Positions 24,873 to 33,121 of a stretch of DNA of 58,097 nt are shown here, in pieces (position 1 is the stretch's first letter; every line of letters begins with the position of its first letter). The notes beneath the pieces are model-generated. The model had not been told where the DNA came from. It saw only the letters and a program-made list of their open reading frames with translations, and did not search any database. The DNA is taken from assembly GCA_019638695.1 (NCBI GenBank), contig JAHBTG010000010.1, positions 1 to 58,097 of the forward strand, given 5' to 3'. Origin of the DNA: Bacteroidota bacterium (GTDB lineage: Bacteria > Bacteroidota > Bacteroidia > J057 > JAJTIE01). The translations under genes were made by a program, and so were the position numbers.

Positions 24873-25652
24873 ATGCAATGGGAGATCCCTACTCATTTGG
24901 GCAGTTTGAAGCGAACCCTCACGCTTACGGACCGGGGAATGCTGCTGCTGACGAGGCCGCATCACCCGGCGGAGGAGCTGAGCCTGCATGATCTGCTCGG
25001 TAAATCTTATGTGGGGCAGCCAGAGGCCGTGCAACCCATACTGGAATACCTTTGCAAGCAACTTCCTTTACCCGATACCGCCGATCTCCTGGTCCGGCTG
25101 CGCTACCAGTTCTATCGGCACCTGAATGGAGTGCTTGTTCCGCACCGCCGGTATCCCTGGACTGCTGCTATCGAGGGAAACCACACGGAATATGTGAGCG
25201 AACTGACGGCTTCGGGTTTTATCGTGTGGGAGCATATGCGGGACGGCAGCCTGCGAAAAGACCACCAGCAGATGCTGGGCGATCTGCTGGTGCTGGGACC
25301 TTGCCGGCCCGGTATGCCCCAGGATATCCGTAATGAGCTGCGGCAGGTATTGTGTGCAGTGGCACCCGGCAGCGGGTTGACGCTCAAGGATACTTTCCCG
25401 CTACTGGCCTATGATAAGATTGCTGCCGAACGTTTTGACTTTAGCCAGACCCCCGATAGCGGCAAGTTTCTCTATTGCGGCACCGGATGGGTTTGTATAG
25501 GCGGCTGGAGCGAACCTCATCACCAGGGCGGCGCCCAGTGCTATAGCCCGGAGCAGGTATTGCGGGACCCACATTTTTTTGAGTTCCTGTCTGTGCCGGA
25601 GGATCTGCAGGTCCGGGTAAAGGATATCCTGGCGAATGCTATTCTGCCGTAA
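24873..25652 (+). CDS. Unknown protein, third gene of TPM/Tim44 cluster
   Basis: A 259-residue soluble protein that I do not recognise. It begins MQWEIPTHLGSLKRTLTLTDRGMLLL, a beta-rich start, and continues with mixed helices; no signal peptide, membrane segment or metal motif is clear. The C-terminal third has GKFLYCGTGWVCIGGWSEPHH with two cysteines. It starts 20 bases after the Tim44/zinc-ribbon gene and is very likely co-transcribed. It is convergent with the dipeptidyl-peptidase gene, the stop codons being two bases apart. The opening resembles the Gln-Trp ends of the two modules in its neighbour, possibly by chance. Confidence 0.65.
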   Translation: MQWEIPTHLGSLKRTLTLTDRGMLLLTRPHHPAEELSLHDLLGKSYVGQPEAVQPILEYLCKQLPLPDTADLLVRLRYQFYRHLNGVLVPHRRYPWTAAIEGNHTEYVSELTASGFIVWEHMRDGSLRKDHQQMLGDLLVLGPCRPGMPQDIRNELRQVLCAVAPGSGLTLKDTFPLLAYDKIAAERFDFSQTPDSGKFLYCGTGWVCIGGWSEPHHQGGAQCYSPEQVLRDPHFFEFLSVPEDLQVRVKDILANAILP

Positions 25653-25654
25653 AG

Positions 25655-27853
25655 CTAGTTCTTCAGCTTGCGGTTGAGGAAGTCCGTCATGTAGCGGTAC
25701 AGGTGCAGGCGGGTATAGCCGCCATAGATGCCGTGGTTACGGTTGGGGTAGAACAGCATCTCAAAATCCTTGTTGGCGGCCACCAGCGCATCTATCATCT
25801 CGGTGGCATTCTGCAGGTGCACGTTGTCGTCCGCCATGCCATGTACGATAAGGTAGTTGCCCTTCAGCTTATCGGCAAAGTTCACGGGGCTGTTCTCATC
25901 ATAGCCTTTGGCATTCTCCTGGGGAGTGCGCAGGTAGCGCTCGGTGTAAATGGTGTCGTAGAACCGCCAGTTGGATACCGGGGCCACCGCCACGGCGGTT
26001 TTAAAGACATCCGCACCTTTGGTAATGCACAGGCTGCTGAGATAGCCACCGAAGCTCCATCCCCAGATGCCTATGCGTTTGGCATCTACGTAGGATTGTT
26101 TGGCCAGCCAGTTGGCGGCTGAGATCTGGTCTTTCACTTCCAGTGCGCCCAGGTCCTGGTAAGTGGCTTTGCTGAAACCGGCGCCTTTTCCGCCACATCC
26201 GCGGTTGTCCACGCATACCACCAGGTATCCATCCGCACAGAGCGACTGGTACCAGAAGTGGTTGAGTCCGTCGTAGCTGTCCTGCACGGACTGGCTGCCG
26301 GGTCCGCCGTAGGTGTACATCAGCACGGGGTACTTGTTCTTGGGGTTAAAATTGAGGGGCTTCATCATCCAGCCATCCAGGCTGATGCCCTCTTCGGTGG
26401 TCAGCGTGAAGAACTCCCTGGGAGAGAGGGTGTATTCCCGGAGGCGTTCGCGCAGTTTGGCATTGTCCTGCAGGGTGCGGATGTCCTTGCCTCTGGCGTT
26501 GCGCAGGGTGATTACCGGGGGCGTACTGCTGTTGCTGTGGTTGTGCACGTAGTAGGAGAAGGCACTGGAGAAATCGGCGCTGTGGTGGCCGTTGCCTTCG
26601 GTCAGTTGTTTCTTTTTCTTGCCGTCCAGGCCGATGCTGTATACCTGCCGCTGGGTGTACCCCGCCTCATTACCGGCATAGTAGAGTACGCCGTTGGCTT
26701 CGTCCAGCCCATAAAACTCGGAGACCTCCCATTGGCCCTTGGTCAGCTGGAGCTCCTTGTCGCTGTTCAGTTCACGCAGGTAGAGATGTTGCCAGCCATC
26801 CTTGTCGCTAAGTAACAGGTAGCGTTTGCCGTCTTTGAGGAAACGGATGGTCCCGTCGCTCACTTCGGTAATATAGGTTTCATTGGTTTCGGTATACACC
26901 GGTTTGGGTTCCCGTTGCTGGGGGGTGGTCAGCAGCAGTTCCAGTTTGTTCTGGTGGCGGTTGAGTGCGGCAATGACCAGGCGGTCTTCCTGCGGCGTCC
27001 ACCAGATGCGGGGGAAGTATTCATGGGTCTCTCCGGTGGTGGCCAGGGTATGGGTTTGCTTGCTGCCCAGTTCATAGATATGCACGGAGACTACCGCGTT
27101 CGCTTCTCCCGCTTTGGGGTATTTGAAGGTATAGCGTTCGGGGTACAGGCTGCCATACAGGTCCATGGTAAACTCTTTGACGCGGCTTTCGTCAAAGCGC
27201 AGGAAAGCCAGCCATTTGCCGCTTTCAGACCATTTGAACGCCTGCGCTATGGCGAACTCTTCTTCGTATACCCAGTCCGTGGCGCCATTGATGATATGGT
27301 TGGCTTTGCCGTCTGCGGTTATCTGCACCGTTTCCCCGGTGTTCAGGTCCTGGTACCACAGGTTATTCGCTTTCACATACGCCACCTTGTTGCCGTCCGG
27401 ACTGAAAGTGGGGTAGAAGATATGCGCTCCCTCGGCCAGTGTGGTGATCTTGCGGGTGCCGCGGTCATATACATAACAGATGCTTTTGGAAGAGCGGCGG
27501 TACACACTCTCGGTCTCCGTAGTAAACAGGATACGCTGCTCGCGGGGGCCAAAGCTGTAACTGCTGCCGGCCAGTTGCTTCCCGTTTGAAGTGGTAAGTG
27601 TATACTTGGGTGCAAGGGTGTCCTGTTTCTTTTCATCCAGAACGTGGACGCGCATCAGATTTTTGTCTGCATCCCAGGTGCTGTAGAACTGGTCGTCTGC
27701 CATCCAGGCAAACCCGCCGGCGCTGGCCGGGTAGAATTTATAGTATTGCCAGACGTCCTGGAGGGTAACCGTTTTTTGCTGTGCAAAAGCTTGTCCTGCC
27801 AGCAGCAGCCCCAGTATCCATGCCTGGAGGTGCAGATGTATGCGGAATTTCAT
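25655..27853 (-). CDS. Dipeptidyl-peptidase IV family serine peptidase (S9B)
   Basis: About 732 residues from the ATG at 27853 (a TTG nine bases upstream is less likely). A signal peptide ends at AFAQ. An eight-bladed propeller domain fills residues ~40-490, with DWVYEEEF carrying the paired Glu that hold the substrate amino terminus in DPP IV. The alpha/beta-hydrolase domain follows with catalytic Ser600 in GWSFGGYLSS, the Asp in MADDNVH, and His707 in NRNHGIYGG. It should remove X-Pro or X-Ala dipeptides from peptides in the periplasm. It has its own promoter (27891-27921), though ribF lies upstream on the same strand. Confidence 0.95.
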   Translation of the reverse strand: MKFRIHLHLQAWILGLLLAGQAFAQQKTVTLQDVWQYYKFYPASAGGFAWMADDQFYSTWDADKNLMRVHVLDEKKQDTLAPKYTLTTSNGKQLAGSSYSFGPREQRILFTTETESVYRRSSKSICYVYDRGTRKITTLAEGAHIFYPTFSPDGNKVAYVKANNLWYQDLNTGETVQITADGKANHIINGATDWVYEEEFAIAQAFKWSESGKWLAFLRFDESRVKEFTMDLYGSLYPERYTFKYPKAGEANAVVSVHIYELGSKQTHTLATTGETHEYFPRIWWTPQEDRLVIAALNRHQNKLELLLTTPQQREPKPVYTETNETYITEVSDGTIRFLKDGKRYLLLSDKDGWQHLYLRELNSDKELQLTKGQWEVSEFYGLDEANGVLYYAGNEAGYTQRQVYSIGLDGKKKKQLTEGNGHHSADFSSAFSYYVHNHSNSSTPPVITLRNARGKDIRTLQDNAKLRERLREYTLSPREFFTLTTEEGISLDGWMMKPLNFNPKNKYPVLMYTYGGPGSQSVQDSYDGLNHFWYQSLCADGYLVVCVDNRGCGGKGAGFSKATYQDLGALEVKDQISAANWLAKQSYVDAKRIGIWGWSFGGYLSSLCITKGADVFKTAVAVAPVSNWRFYDTIYTERYLRTPQENAKGYDENSPVNFADKLKGNYLIVHGMADDNVHLQNATEMIDALVAANKDFEMLFYPNRNHGIYGGYTRLHLYRYMTDFLNRKLKN

Positions 27854-27890
27854 AACTGTCAAAACGTATAAACGGGTTTAGGTAGGAAGT

Positions 27891-27921
27891 CAAAAGTACA
27901 TCGGCAAAGCCAACTCCCCAA
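27891..27921 (-). promoter_or_regulatory. Promoter of the dipeptidyl-peptidase gene
   Basis: On the minus strand, TTG (27921-27919), 20 bases, then TACTTTTG (27898-27891), a perfect Bacteroidota -7 box. The start codon is 37 bases further on. Confidence 0.65.
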
Positions 27922-27948
27922 GCCATTTATCCTAATTCCGGCCGCAGG

Positions 27949-28890
27949 TCAGTTGCCCAGTGTGGACAACAGGGCGCGCGTGCTGTCCCGGTCGCGCGAA
28001 AGCTGGGCCACCAGCTCGTCCAGGCTGCCGAACCGCTGCTCATCGCGGATCCGCTCGCGGAAGCCTACGCGCAGCGATTGCCCGTAAAGGTCGCCGGAGA
28101 AATCCAGCAGGTGCACTTCGGGCACAAAGCGCAGGCCGTCTACCGTGGGGCGGTTACCTATGTTCATCATGCCCATATGCTTTTCAGCAGGTAACAATAC
28201 CTCCACGGCATATACACCATTGGCAGGCAGCAACTTAGGTTCTTCCTGCCGCAGCTCCAGGTTAGCTGTGGGGAAGCCCAGCTGGCGTCCCCGCTTGTCT
28301 CCGTGTACCACGGTGGCCTCCAGGCTGTAGGGGTAGCCCAGCAGGCGGTGCGCTTCTGCCACATGGCCTGCCAGCAGCGCTTCGCGTATGCGGGTGCTGC
28401 TTACTTTGGCAGCATCTATCTCCTGCGCAGGTATCTCTTCTACCGTGAAACCCAGTTGAGGACCCAGTTGCCGGAGCTCTGCCAGTCCGCCGCCACGGCC
28501 CTTACCGAAGCGATGGTCATAGCCGATAACGATATGCTGCGCCCCGATGACGCGGTGCAGCACCTCGGTAATAAATACCTGGGAATCCGTTTGGGCAAAA
28601 GCCGGGGTAAAGGGCAATACCAGGAGGCGGTCTACCCCTGCGGCAGCCAGGTGGCTGATCTTTTCTTCGAGTGTATGCAGCAGCCGCAACGGGTTATCCT
28701 GCGGGTGCAGCACCAGGCGGGGGTGGGGGTGAAAGGTGATGACCAGTGAAGTTCCCTGTTGTTTGTGCGCGGCAGCCACCAGCCTTTGCAGGATGGCGCG
28801 GTGGCCAGGGTGTACTCCGTCAAACGTGCCAATGGTAGCCACTGTGCGTGGGCTGGGCGTATAGGATTCCAGGCTGCGAAAAACGTCCAC
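27949..28890 (-). CDS. ribF: Bifunctional riboflavin kinase/FAD synthetase
   Basis: A 313-residue RibF that makes FMN and then FAD. The N-terminal adenylyltransferase domain has VATIGTFDGVHPGHRAIL and GYDHRFGKGRGG. The C-terminal flavokinase domain has VHGDKRGRQLGFPTANLEL, NGVYAVEV and MMNIGNRPT, with the catalytic Glu region at VPEVHLLDFSGDLYGQ. The start codon is GTG at 28890, 11 bases after the truB stop; no better in-frame ATG exists, and the product begins DVFRSLESY as in relatives. It is part of the ftsX-DUF3098-uppP-truB-ribF run, a gene order I know from many Bacteroidota. Confidence 0.95.
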   Translation of the reverse strand: MDVFRSLESYTPSPRTVATIGTFDGVHPGHRAILQRLVAAAHKQQGTSLVITFHPHPRLVLHPQDNPLRLLHTLEEKISHLAAAGVDRLLVLPFTPAFAQTDSQVFITEVLHRVIGAQHIVIGYDHRFGKGRGGGLAELRQLGPQLGFTVEEIPAQEIDAAKVSSTRIREALLAGHVAEAHRLLGYPYSLEATVVHGDKRGRQLGFPTANLELRQEEPKLLPANGVYAVEVLLPAEKHMGMMNIGNRPTVDGLRFVPEVHLLDFSGDLYGQSLRVGFRERIRDEQRFGSLDELVAQLSRDRDSTRALLSTLGN

Positions 28891-28901
28891 GGTATGTTCA
28901 G

Positions 28902-29591
28902 TCAGTGGGGGGTTTTGGTTCGTTTCGGGTGCTTGTGCAGGAAGTCCTCCAGGGTCTGGGCATCGGCCAGCTTGTAATGGCCTATGGCGGTGCGCACCAG
29001 GCCGGAGAGGTATGCCCCGGTGCCCAGGTGTTGTCCCAGGTCATGGGCCAGGCTGCGGATATACGTGCCTTTCTGGCAATGGATATGCAGGCGTGCCACT
29101 GCCAGCTCCATATCCAGCAGTTCGATCGCGTGGATCATGACGGAGCGGGCCTTGAGCTCCGGCGCTTTGCCTTTGCGTGCCAGTTTATAGGCGCGTTTGC
29201 CGTCTACTTTGATGGCCGAATAAGTAGGGGGCACTTGTGCGATGGTGCCCGTGAAATGGGCCAGGGCTTCCTGCACCGTTTCCGGCGTGAGGTGCGAGGT
29301 GTCCCGTATATCCCGGGGCGGGCATTCTGCGTCATAGGAATCCGTCACCGCTCCAAACGTGATCTCGGCCACGTATTGTTTGTCAGCATCCTGTATGGCA
29401 TTGATTTCCTTGGTCCTGGCGCCTGTGCACAGGATCAGCAGGCCGGTAGCCAGCGGATCCAGGGTGCCGGCATGTCCTATCTTGGTAAGTTTGAGGTGAT
29501 TACGGATCTTGGCCACCACATCAAAGGAAGTCCATTCCCTGGGTTTGTTGATGAGGATGATTTCCCCCGCCTCAAAATCCACTACTTCCAT
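28902..29591 (-). CDS. truB: tRNA pseudouridine-55 synthase
   Basis: A 229-residue TruB that isomerises uridine 55 in the T arm of tRNA. The ATG at 29591 overlaps the uppP stop codon (TGATG), so it is translationally coupled; the frame stays open far upstream but that part is antisense-like sequence inside uppP. Catalytic Asp45 lies in KIGHAGTLDPLATG, and KQYVAEITFGAVTDSYD and the KGTYIRSLAHDLG motif follow. It lacks a long C-terminal PUA extension, as is common in Bacteroidota. Confidence 0.95.
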   Translation of the reverse strand: MEVVDFEAGEIILINKPREWTSFDVVAKIRNHLKLTKIGHAGTLDPLATGLLILCTGARTKEINAIQDADKQYVAEITFGAVTDSYDAECPPRDIRDTSHLTPETVQEALAHFTGTIAQVPPTYSAIKVDGKRAYKLARKGKAPELKARSVMIHAIELLDMELAVARLHIHCQKGTYIRSLAHDLGQHLGTGAYLSGLVRTAIGHYKLADAQTLEDFLHKHPKRTKTPH

Positions 29592-30391
29592 CAGCGTGTC
29601 AGTCCGAAATAAAGTGCCACAGCCCCCACAATCAGGCAGTAGATGGCAAAAGGCATCAGACCGCCGCGTTTGACCAGGCGTATCATAGCGGTGCAGGCCA
29701 GCAGCCCCACCAGGAACGCCGTTACAAACCCTATGGCCAGCGGCAGGATACCTACCCCCTGGTAAGGTTCCGTACTGGTCAGGATCTCCAGGCAATCCTT
29801 ACTCATAGCGCCAAAGATGGGTATGAGTACGATCAGAAAACTGAAACGGGCAGCGGCTGTCCTGCTCATGCCGAGCAGCAAGGCTGTGGAGATGGTGGAG
29901 CCGCTACGGCTGAGGCCGGGCAATATGGCGGCTATTCCCTGCGCAATGCCCACGATTAGCGCTCGCAGAGGCGTGGTATCTCCGTTGCCTTCCCTGGCAC
30001 GGCTGGCAAAATACAGGAGCCCTGCGGTGAGCAGGAGGCAACTGCCTACCAGTACCAGGTTGCCGTCGAACAGGGCCTCTACCTCGTCTTTGAAGAAGAG
30101 CCCTACGATAATGACAGGTATGGCGGCGATGAGGATATGCGTCAGGTACCTGAAATCCGCAGTTTGCCAGCCGCCAAAGGGACTGGCCGCCAACTGGCGG
30201 ATGGTGCGGAAATAAACGACTACCGTACTGAGCGCCGTGCCGCCATGAATGACGACGGAGAAGGTGAGATCGCTGACCTCCTCTATACCCATCATCACCT
30301 TAAAGATCTCGAGGTGGCCGCTACTGCTGATAGGCAGGAACTCGGAAAGTCCCTGTACTATGCCCATGATAAGGGCCTCTAACCATGTCAT
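29591..30391 (-). CDS. uppP: Undecaprenyl-diphosphatase
   Basis: A 266-residue integral membrane phosphatase of the BacA/UppP family, which dephosphorylates undecaprenyl diphosphate so that the lipid carrier of cell-wall synthesis can be reused. The catalytic motifs are EFLPISSSGHLEI at 17-29 and PGLSRSGSTISTALL, both with the usual Ser, Glu, His and Arg residues. About seven or eight hydrophobic helices are visible. It begins three bases after the DUF3098 stop and ends overlapping truB. Confidence 0.96.
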   Translation of the reverse strand: MTWLEALIMGIVQGLSEFLPISSSGHLEIFKVMMGIEEVSDLTFSVVIHGGTALSTVVVYFRTIRQLAASPFGGWQTADFRYLTHILIAAIPVIIVGLFFKDEVEALFDGNLVLVGSCLLLTAGLLYFASRAREGNGDTTPLRALIVGIAQGIAAILPGLSRSGSTISTALLLGMSRTAAARFSFLIVLIPIFGAMSKDCLEILTSTEPYQGVGILPLAIGFVTAFLVGLLACTAMIRLVKRGGLMPFAIYCLIVGAVALYFGLTR

Positions 30392-30394
30392 GTG

Positions 30395-30733
30395 TTAGTT
30401 CCCGGTTTGAGCAGAGCCAGAAGATTTGGGCGCCTTCTTGTCTTTGAGCAAAATGGCATATACCAGGTAGGCATAGCCCGCCAGCACGATAACGGGCGCG
30501 ACATGCAGGGCCATGGAAAACTCCTCTGCGCCCTTGTATTCCTTGTCCGTCATCAGCGCATAACCCACCATCAGGATGCCGATACCTATCAGCAGGTGCA
30601 CAAAGTTCTTTTTGCCGAAAGGGAGGGAAAAACTGCTGCCGGGGCTTGTCTTGCGCTCCCGGCTCTTGATCACCAGCTTGGTAGCAGACTGGGCACCGGC
30701 GGGTGCTGCTGCGGGTGTTTTTTTCTTACTCAT
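30395..30733 (-). CDS. DUF3098 membrane protein
   Basis: A 112-residue protein with a basic, Ala/Pro-rich N-terminal 35 residues, then LPFGKKNFVHLLIGIGILMVGYALMTD and a second hydrophobic helix, so two transmembrane segments. The sequence and position between ftsX and uppP match DUF3098, a Bacteroidota family of unknown function. The start overlaps the ftsX stop by four bases (ATGA), implying a role tied to FtsX or the cell wall. Confidence 0.9.
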   Translation of the reverse strand: MSKKKTPAAAPAGAQSATKLVIKSRERKTSPGSSFSLPFGKKNFVHLLIGIGILMVGYALMTDKEYKGAEEFSMALHVAPVIVLAGYAYLVYAILLKDKKAPKSSGSAQTGN

Positions 30734-31572
30734 ATGATCTGGTCCAGGTTCTTGTTCAGGTAACGATTGACGGCCACATAACTGCTAAACCAGCCCAAGG
30801 CAGCACCGAACAAAATTAGGGAAAAATAGAGGACGAATATTTCAGCTCTCAAAGATATGGCTTCCACGTCCGGAATGACCCTTTGCAGGCCCATGACCAG
30901 GCCAAACAGGCACAGCGCGGCCAGGGTGCCGGCAATACCTCCCTGCAGGATACCGTTGCGGATGTATGGCGCCCGGATGTAGGCTGTAGTAGCCCCTATG
31001 AGCTGCATGCTGCGGATGACCAGCCTCCGGCTGTAGATGCTCAGCTTAACTGTATTGACGATCAGGAAAAAAGCGGCCAGCACCAGCAGGATGCCCACCA
31101 CCCCGGCTACTGCCTGAAAGCCCACCCGGTTCTCTACCACACGATCTATGAGGTCTTTGCTGTAATAGATGTCATAGACCTCGGGCTGTTTCACCAGCTT
31201 TTGGGCAATAGCGTCCAGGTCGGCCTGTGTGAGATATTCCCGTTTCACGGTAATCTCGATGGTTGCCGGCAGGGGGTTGGCACCGCCCATTACCTCCAGC
31301 ATCTCGCCCGCGCCTTTGAATCGCTTGAGCGCTTCCTGTTTGCTCACGAATTCCGCTTTGTCGGTATAGCTGGTTTCCTTGAGGCGGACGATAAACTTGT
31401 CCGCCTCCTCCGGGGTCATGGTATCGCTCACCACCAGCTTGAGCACAAATTGGTCCAGCGCCACATCCACAATCACCTGTCCTGCTACGGCCACAAAGAA
31501 AAAGAGCCCTATAAAGAACAGGATGAGTGTGATGTTGAGCGTAGTGGATATGACAGGCGTGCGGTTTTTCAT
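30730..31572 (-). CDS. ftsX: Cell division ABC transporter permease FtsX
   Basis: A 280-residue FtsX. The first transmembrane helix is at about 10-36, a large extracytoplasmic loop follows to about 160, and three more helices complete the usual four (about 163-185, 212-235 and 247-270). The cytoplasmic stretch IYSRRLVIRSMQLIGATTAYIRAPYIRNGILQG is the family's most conserved block. FtsX with FtsE regulates peptidoglycan hydrolases at the division site. No ftsE gene is adjacent. A -7 box lies just upstream (31595-31602). Confidence 0.95.
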   Translation of the reverse strand: MKNRTPVISTTLNITLILFFIGLFFFVAVAGQVIVDVALDQFVLKLVVSDTMTPEEADKFIVRLKETSYTDKAEFVSKQEALKRFKGAGEMLEVMGGANPLPATIEITVKREYLTQADLDAIAQKLVKQPEVYDIYYSKDLIDRVVENRVGFQAVAGVVGILLVLAAFFLIVNTVKLSIYSRRLVIRSMQLIGATTAYIRAPYIRNGILQGGIAGTLAALCLFGLVMGLQRVIPDVEAISLRAEIFVLYFSLILFGAALGWFSSYVAVNRYLNKNLDQII

Positions 31573-31594
31573 GTATGCACCAAGACTACTTTGG

Positions 31595-31602
31595 CAAAGT
31601 TA
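31595..31602 (-). promoter_or_regulatory. -7 box of ftsX
   Basis: TAACTTTG on the minus strand, 22 bases before the ftsX start codon. It overlaps the inverted repeat ACTTTG-G-CAAAGT (31588-31600). A TTTG element sits 15 bases upstream, shorter than usual. Confidence 0.45.
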
Positions 31603-31681
31603 CCCAAGGGTTGTATCCAAATGACGGGCAGGTTATACACAGTGGGATGTGCGGGTGTGGCTTTTCTGCACAATTCCGGTA

Positions 31682-32605
31682 CTATACCAGTTGGAGGTCT
31701 ATCTGCACCAGATCCAGGAACTGTTTGTAGCGGCTGCGCACTTCTTCGATGGTGAGGCTTTCCAGGCGCTCCGTGCCGAATTTTTCCACGCAGAAGCTGG
31801 CCAGTGTGCTGCCGTAGATAACGGCGTTCTTCATGTTCTGGAAAGAAAGGTCTTTGGTAGCGGCCAGGTAGCCCAGGAAGCCGCCGGCAAAGGTATCGCC
31901 TGCCCCGGTGGGGTCAAATACCTCTTCTAGGGGTAGGGCTGGGGCAAAGAACACCTGGTTCTCGTGGAACAGCAGCGCTCCATGCTCTCCTTTTTTGATG
32001 ATGAGGTAGCGCGGTCCCATGGCCAGGATGGCACGGGCTGCTTTGACGAGGCTGTATTCGCCGCTGAGCTGGCGGGCTTCTTCGTCGTTGATGGTGAGCA
32101 CGTCCACTTCTGCAATGGTCTTTTTCACGCTGTCCAGCGCCGTATCCATCCAGAAGTTCATGGTATCCATGACCACGAGCCGGGGCCGGCGTTTCATCTG
32201 GCGAATGACGTTCCGCTGGATATCGGGCACCAGGTTGCCCAGCATCAGGAACTCGCTTTCCTGGTAGGCTGCGGGGATCTGCGGGTCAAAGGTGGCCAGC
32301 ACGTTCAGCTGGGTATCCAGTGTGTCGCGGCTGTTGAGGTCATTGTGGTAGCGTCCGCTCCAGAAGAAGCTTTTTTCATTGGGGCGCACTTCCAGTCCCT
32401 GGGTATCCACGCCGCGGCTATTGAGCGTTTGCACAAACGCATGCGGGAAGTCTCCGCCCACCACGCTTACCAGCCGCACCGGTTTGGTGAAGAACGAGGA
32501 CGCCAGGCAGATGTAGCTGGCCGCGCCACCCACTATTTTATCGGTTTTGCCAAAAGGCGTTTCAATGGCATCAAACGCTACGGAACCTACGACAAGGACA
32601 CTCAT
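31682..32605 (-). CDS. PfkB family sugar/nucleoside kinase
   Basis: A 307-residue ribokinase-fold kinase. The substrate-side glycine motif GGAASYICLASSFF follows the first strand (residues ~26-40), and the catalytic anion-hole motif DPTGAGDTFAGGFLGY is near residue 215, with the base Asp in GAGD. DTLDTQLNVL and NDEEARQLSG also match bacterial members often annotated as adenosine or sugar kinases. It is probably cytoplasmic. It is divergent from rpmE and lies 109 bases upstream of ftsX. The substrate is undetermined. Confidence 0.9.
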   Translation of the reverse strand: MSVLVVGSVAFDAIETPFGKTDKIVGGAASYICLASSFFTKPVRLVSVVGGDFPHAFVQTLNSRGVDTQGLEVRPNEKSFFWSGRYHNDLNSRDTLDTQLNVLATFDPQIPAAYQESEFLMLGNLVPDIQRNVIRQMKRRPRLVVMDTMNFWMDTALDSVKKTIAEVDVLTINDEEARQLSGEYSLVKAARAILAMGPRYLIIKKGEHGALLFHENQVFFAPALPLEEVFDPTGAGDTFAGGFLGYLAATKDLSFQNMKNAVIYGSTLASFCVEKFGTERLESLTIEEVRSRYKQFLDLVQIDLQLV

Positions 32606-32736
32606 GGGGTTATCAGGGGTTGGTGTATTACACAGATTGAGGATGCAAATATGGTAAACTTGCGCTATCCGGTGAGGTTGCAGGCAGGATTGTGCCTTGC
32701 AGGCACAGAATGATAAAAATTTAAGGCCCGGAATAC

Positions 32737-32766
32737 TTGCAGATATTCGGTTCCTGTGTAATTTTG
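32737..32766 (+). promoter_or_regulatory. Promoter of rpmE
   Basis: TTG (32737-32739), a 19-base spacer and TAATTTTG (32759-32766): a very good match to the Bacteroidota housekeeping promoter. The start codon is 18 bases downstream. Confidence 0.8.
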
Positions 32767-32784
32767 CAGTTCAATTCATGTACG

Positions 32785-33033
32785 ATGAAAAAAGGCATTC
32801 ACCCCGAATATAGAGAAGTCGTTTTCAAGGATATTTCCTGCGATTATACTTTCATTGGTAAGTCTACCATGAAGTCACGTGAGACGATAGCGCTGGACGG
32901 CAAAGAATATCCGCTGATCAAACTGGATATCTCTAGCCGCAGCCATCCCTTCTTTACGGGTAAGCAAAAGTTCGTGGATACTGCCGGTCGTGTAGACAAG
33001 TTTTTTGCCCGCTACGGCAAGAAAGAAGCCTAG
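32785..33033 (+). CDS. rpmE2: Type B 50S ribosomal protein L31
   Basis: An 82-residue ribosomal protein L31 of type B. MKKGIHPEYREVVFKDISCDYTF is the N-terminus and SSRSHPFFTGKQKFVDTAGRVDKFFARYG the C-terminal signature. Only one Cys is present, so the zinc-binding motif of the C+ form is absent and the protein is the zinc-independent form. The ATG at 32785 fits both the family start and the promoter. It stands 88 bases upstream of the RG-rich gene. Confidence 0.96.
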   Translation: MKKGIHPEYREVVFKDISCDYTFIGKSTMKSRETIALDGKEYPLIKLDISSRSHPFFTGKQKFVDTAGRVDKFFARYGKKEA

Positions 33034-33121
33034 CGCCGGTATCGTCTTGTTGCTGCGAGGCACCCCTGCCGGGTGGCTTCCTTTCCTTGTACATGAGTTA
33101 TTCATTAAAAAGCAATAACAC

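Noticed and set aside
29592-29795. 68-residue N-terminal extension of TruB
   Set aside because: It lies inside uppP in another frame; the coupled TGATG start at 29591 fits TruB.
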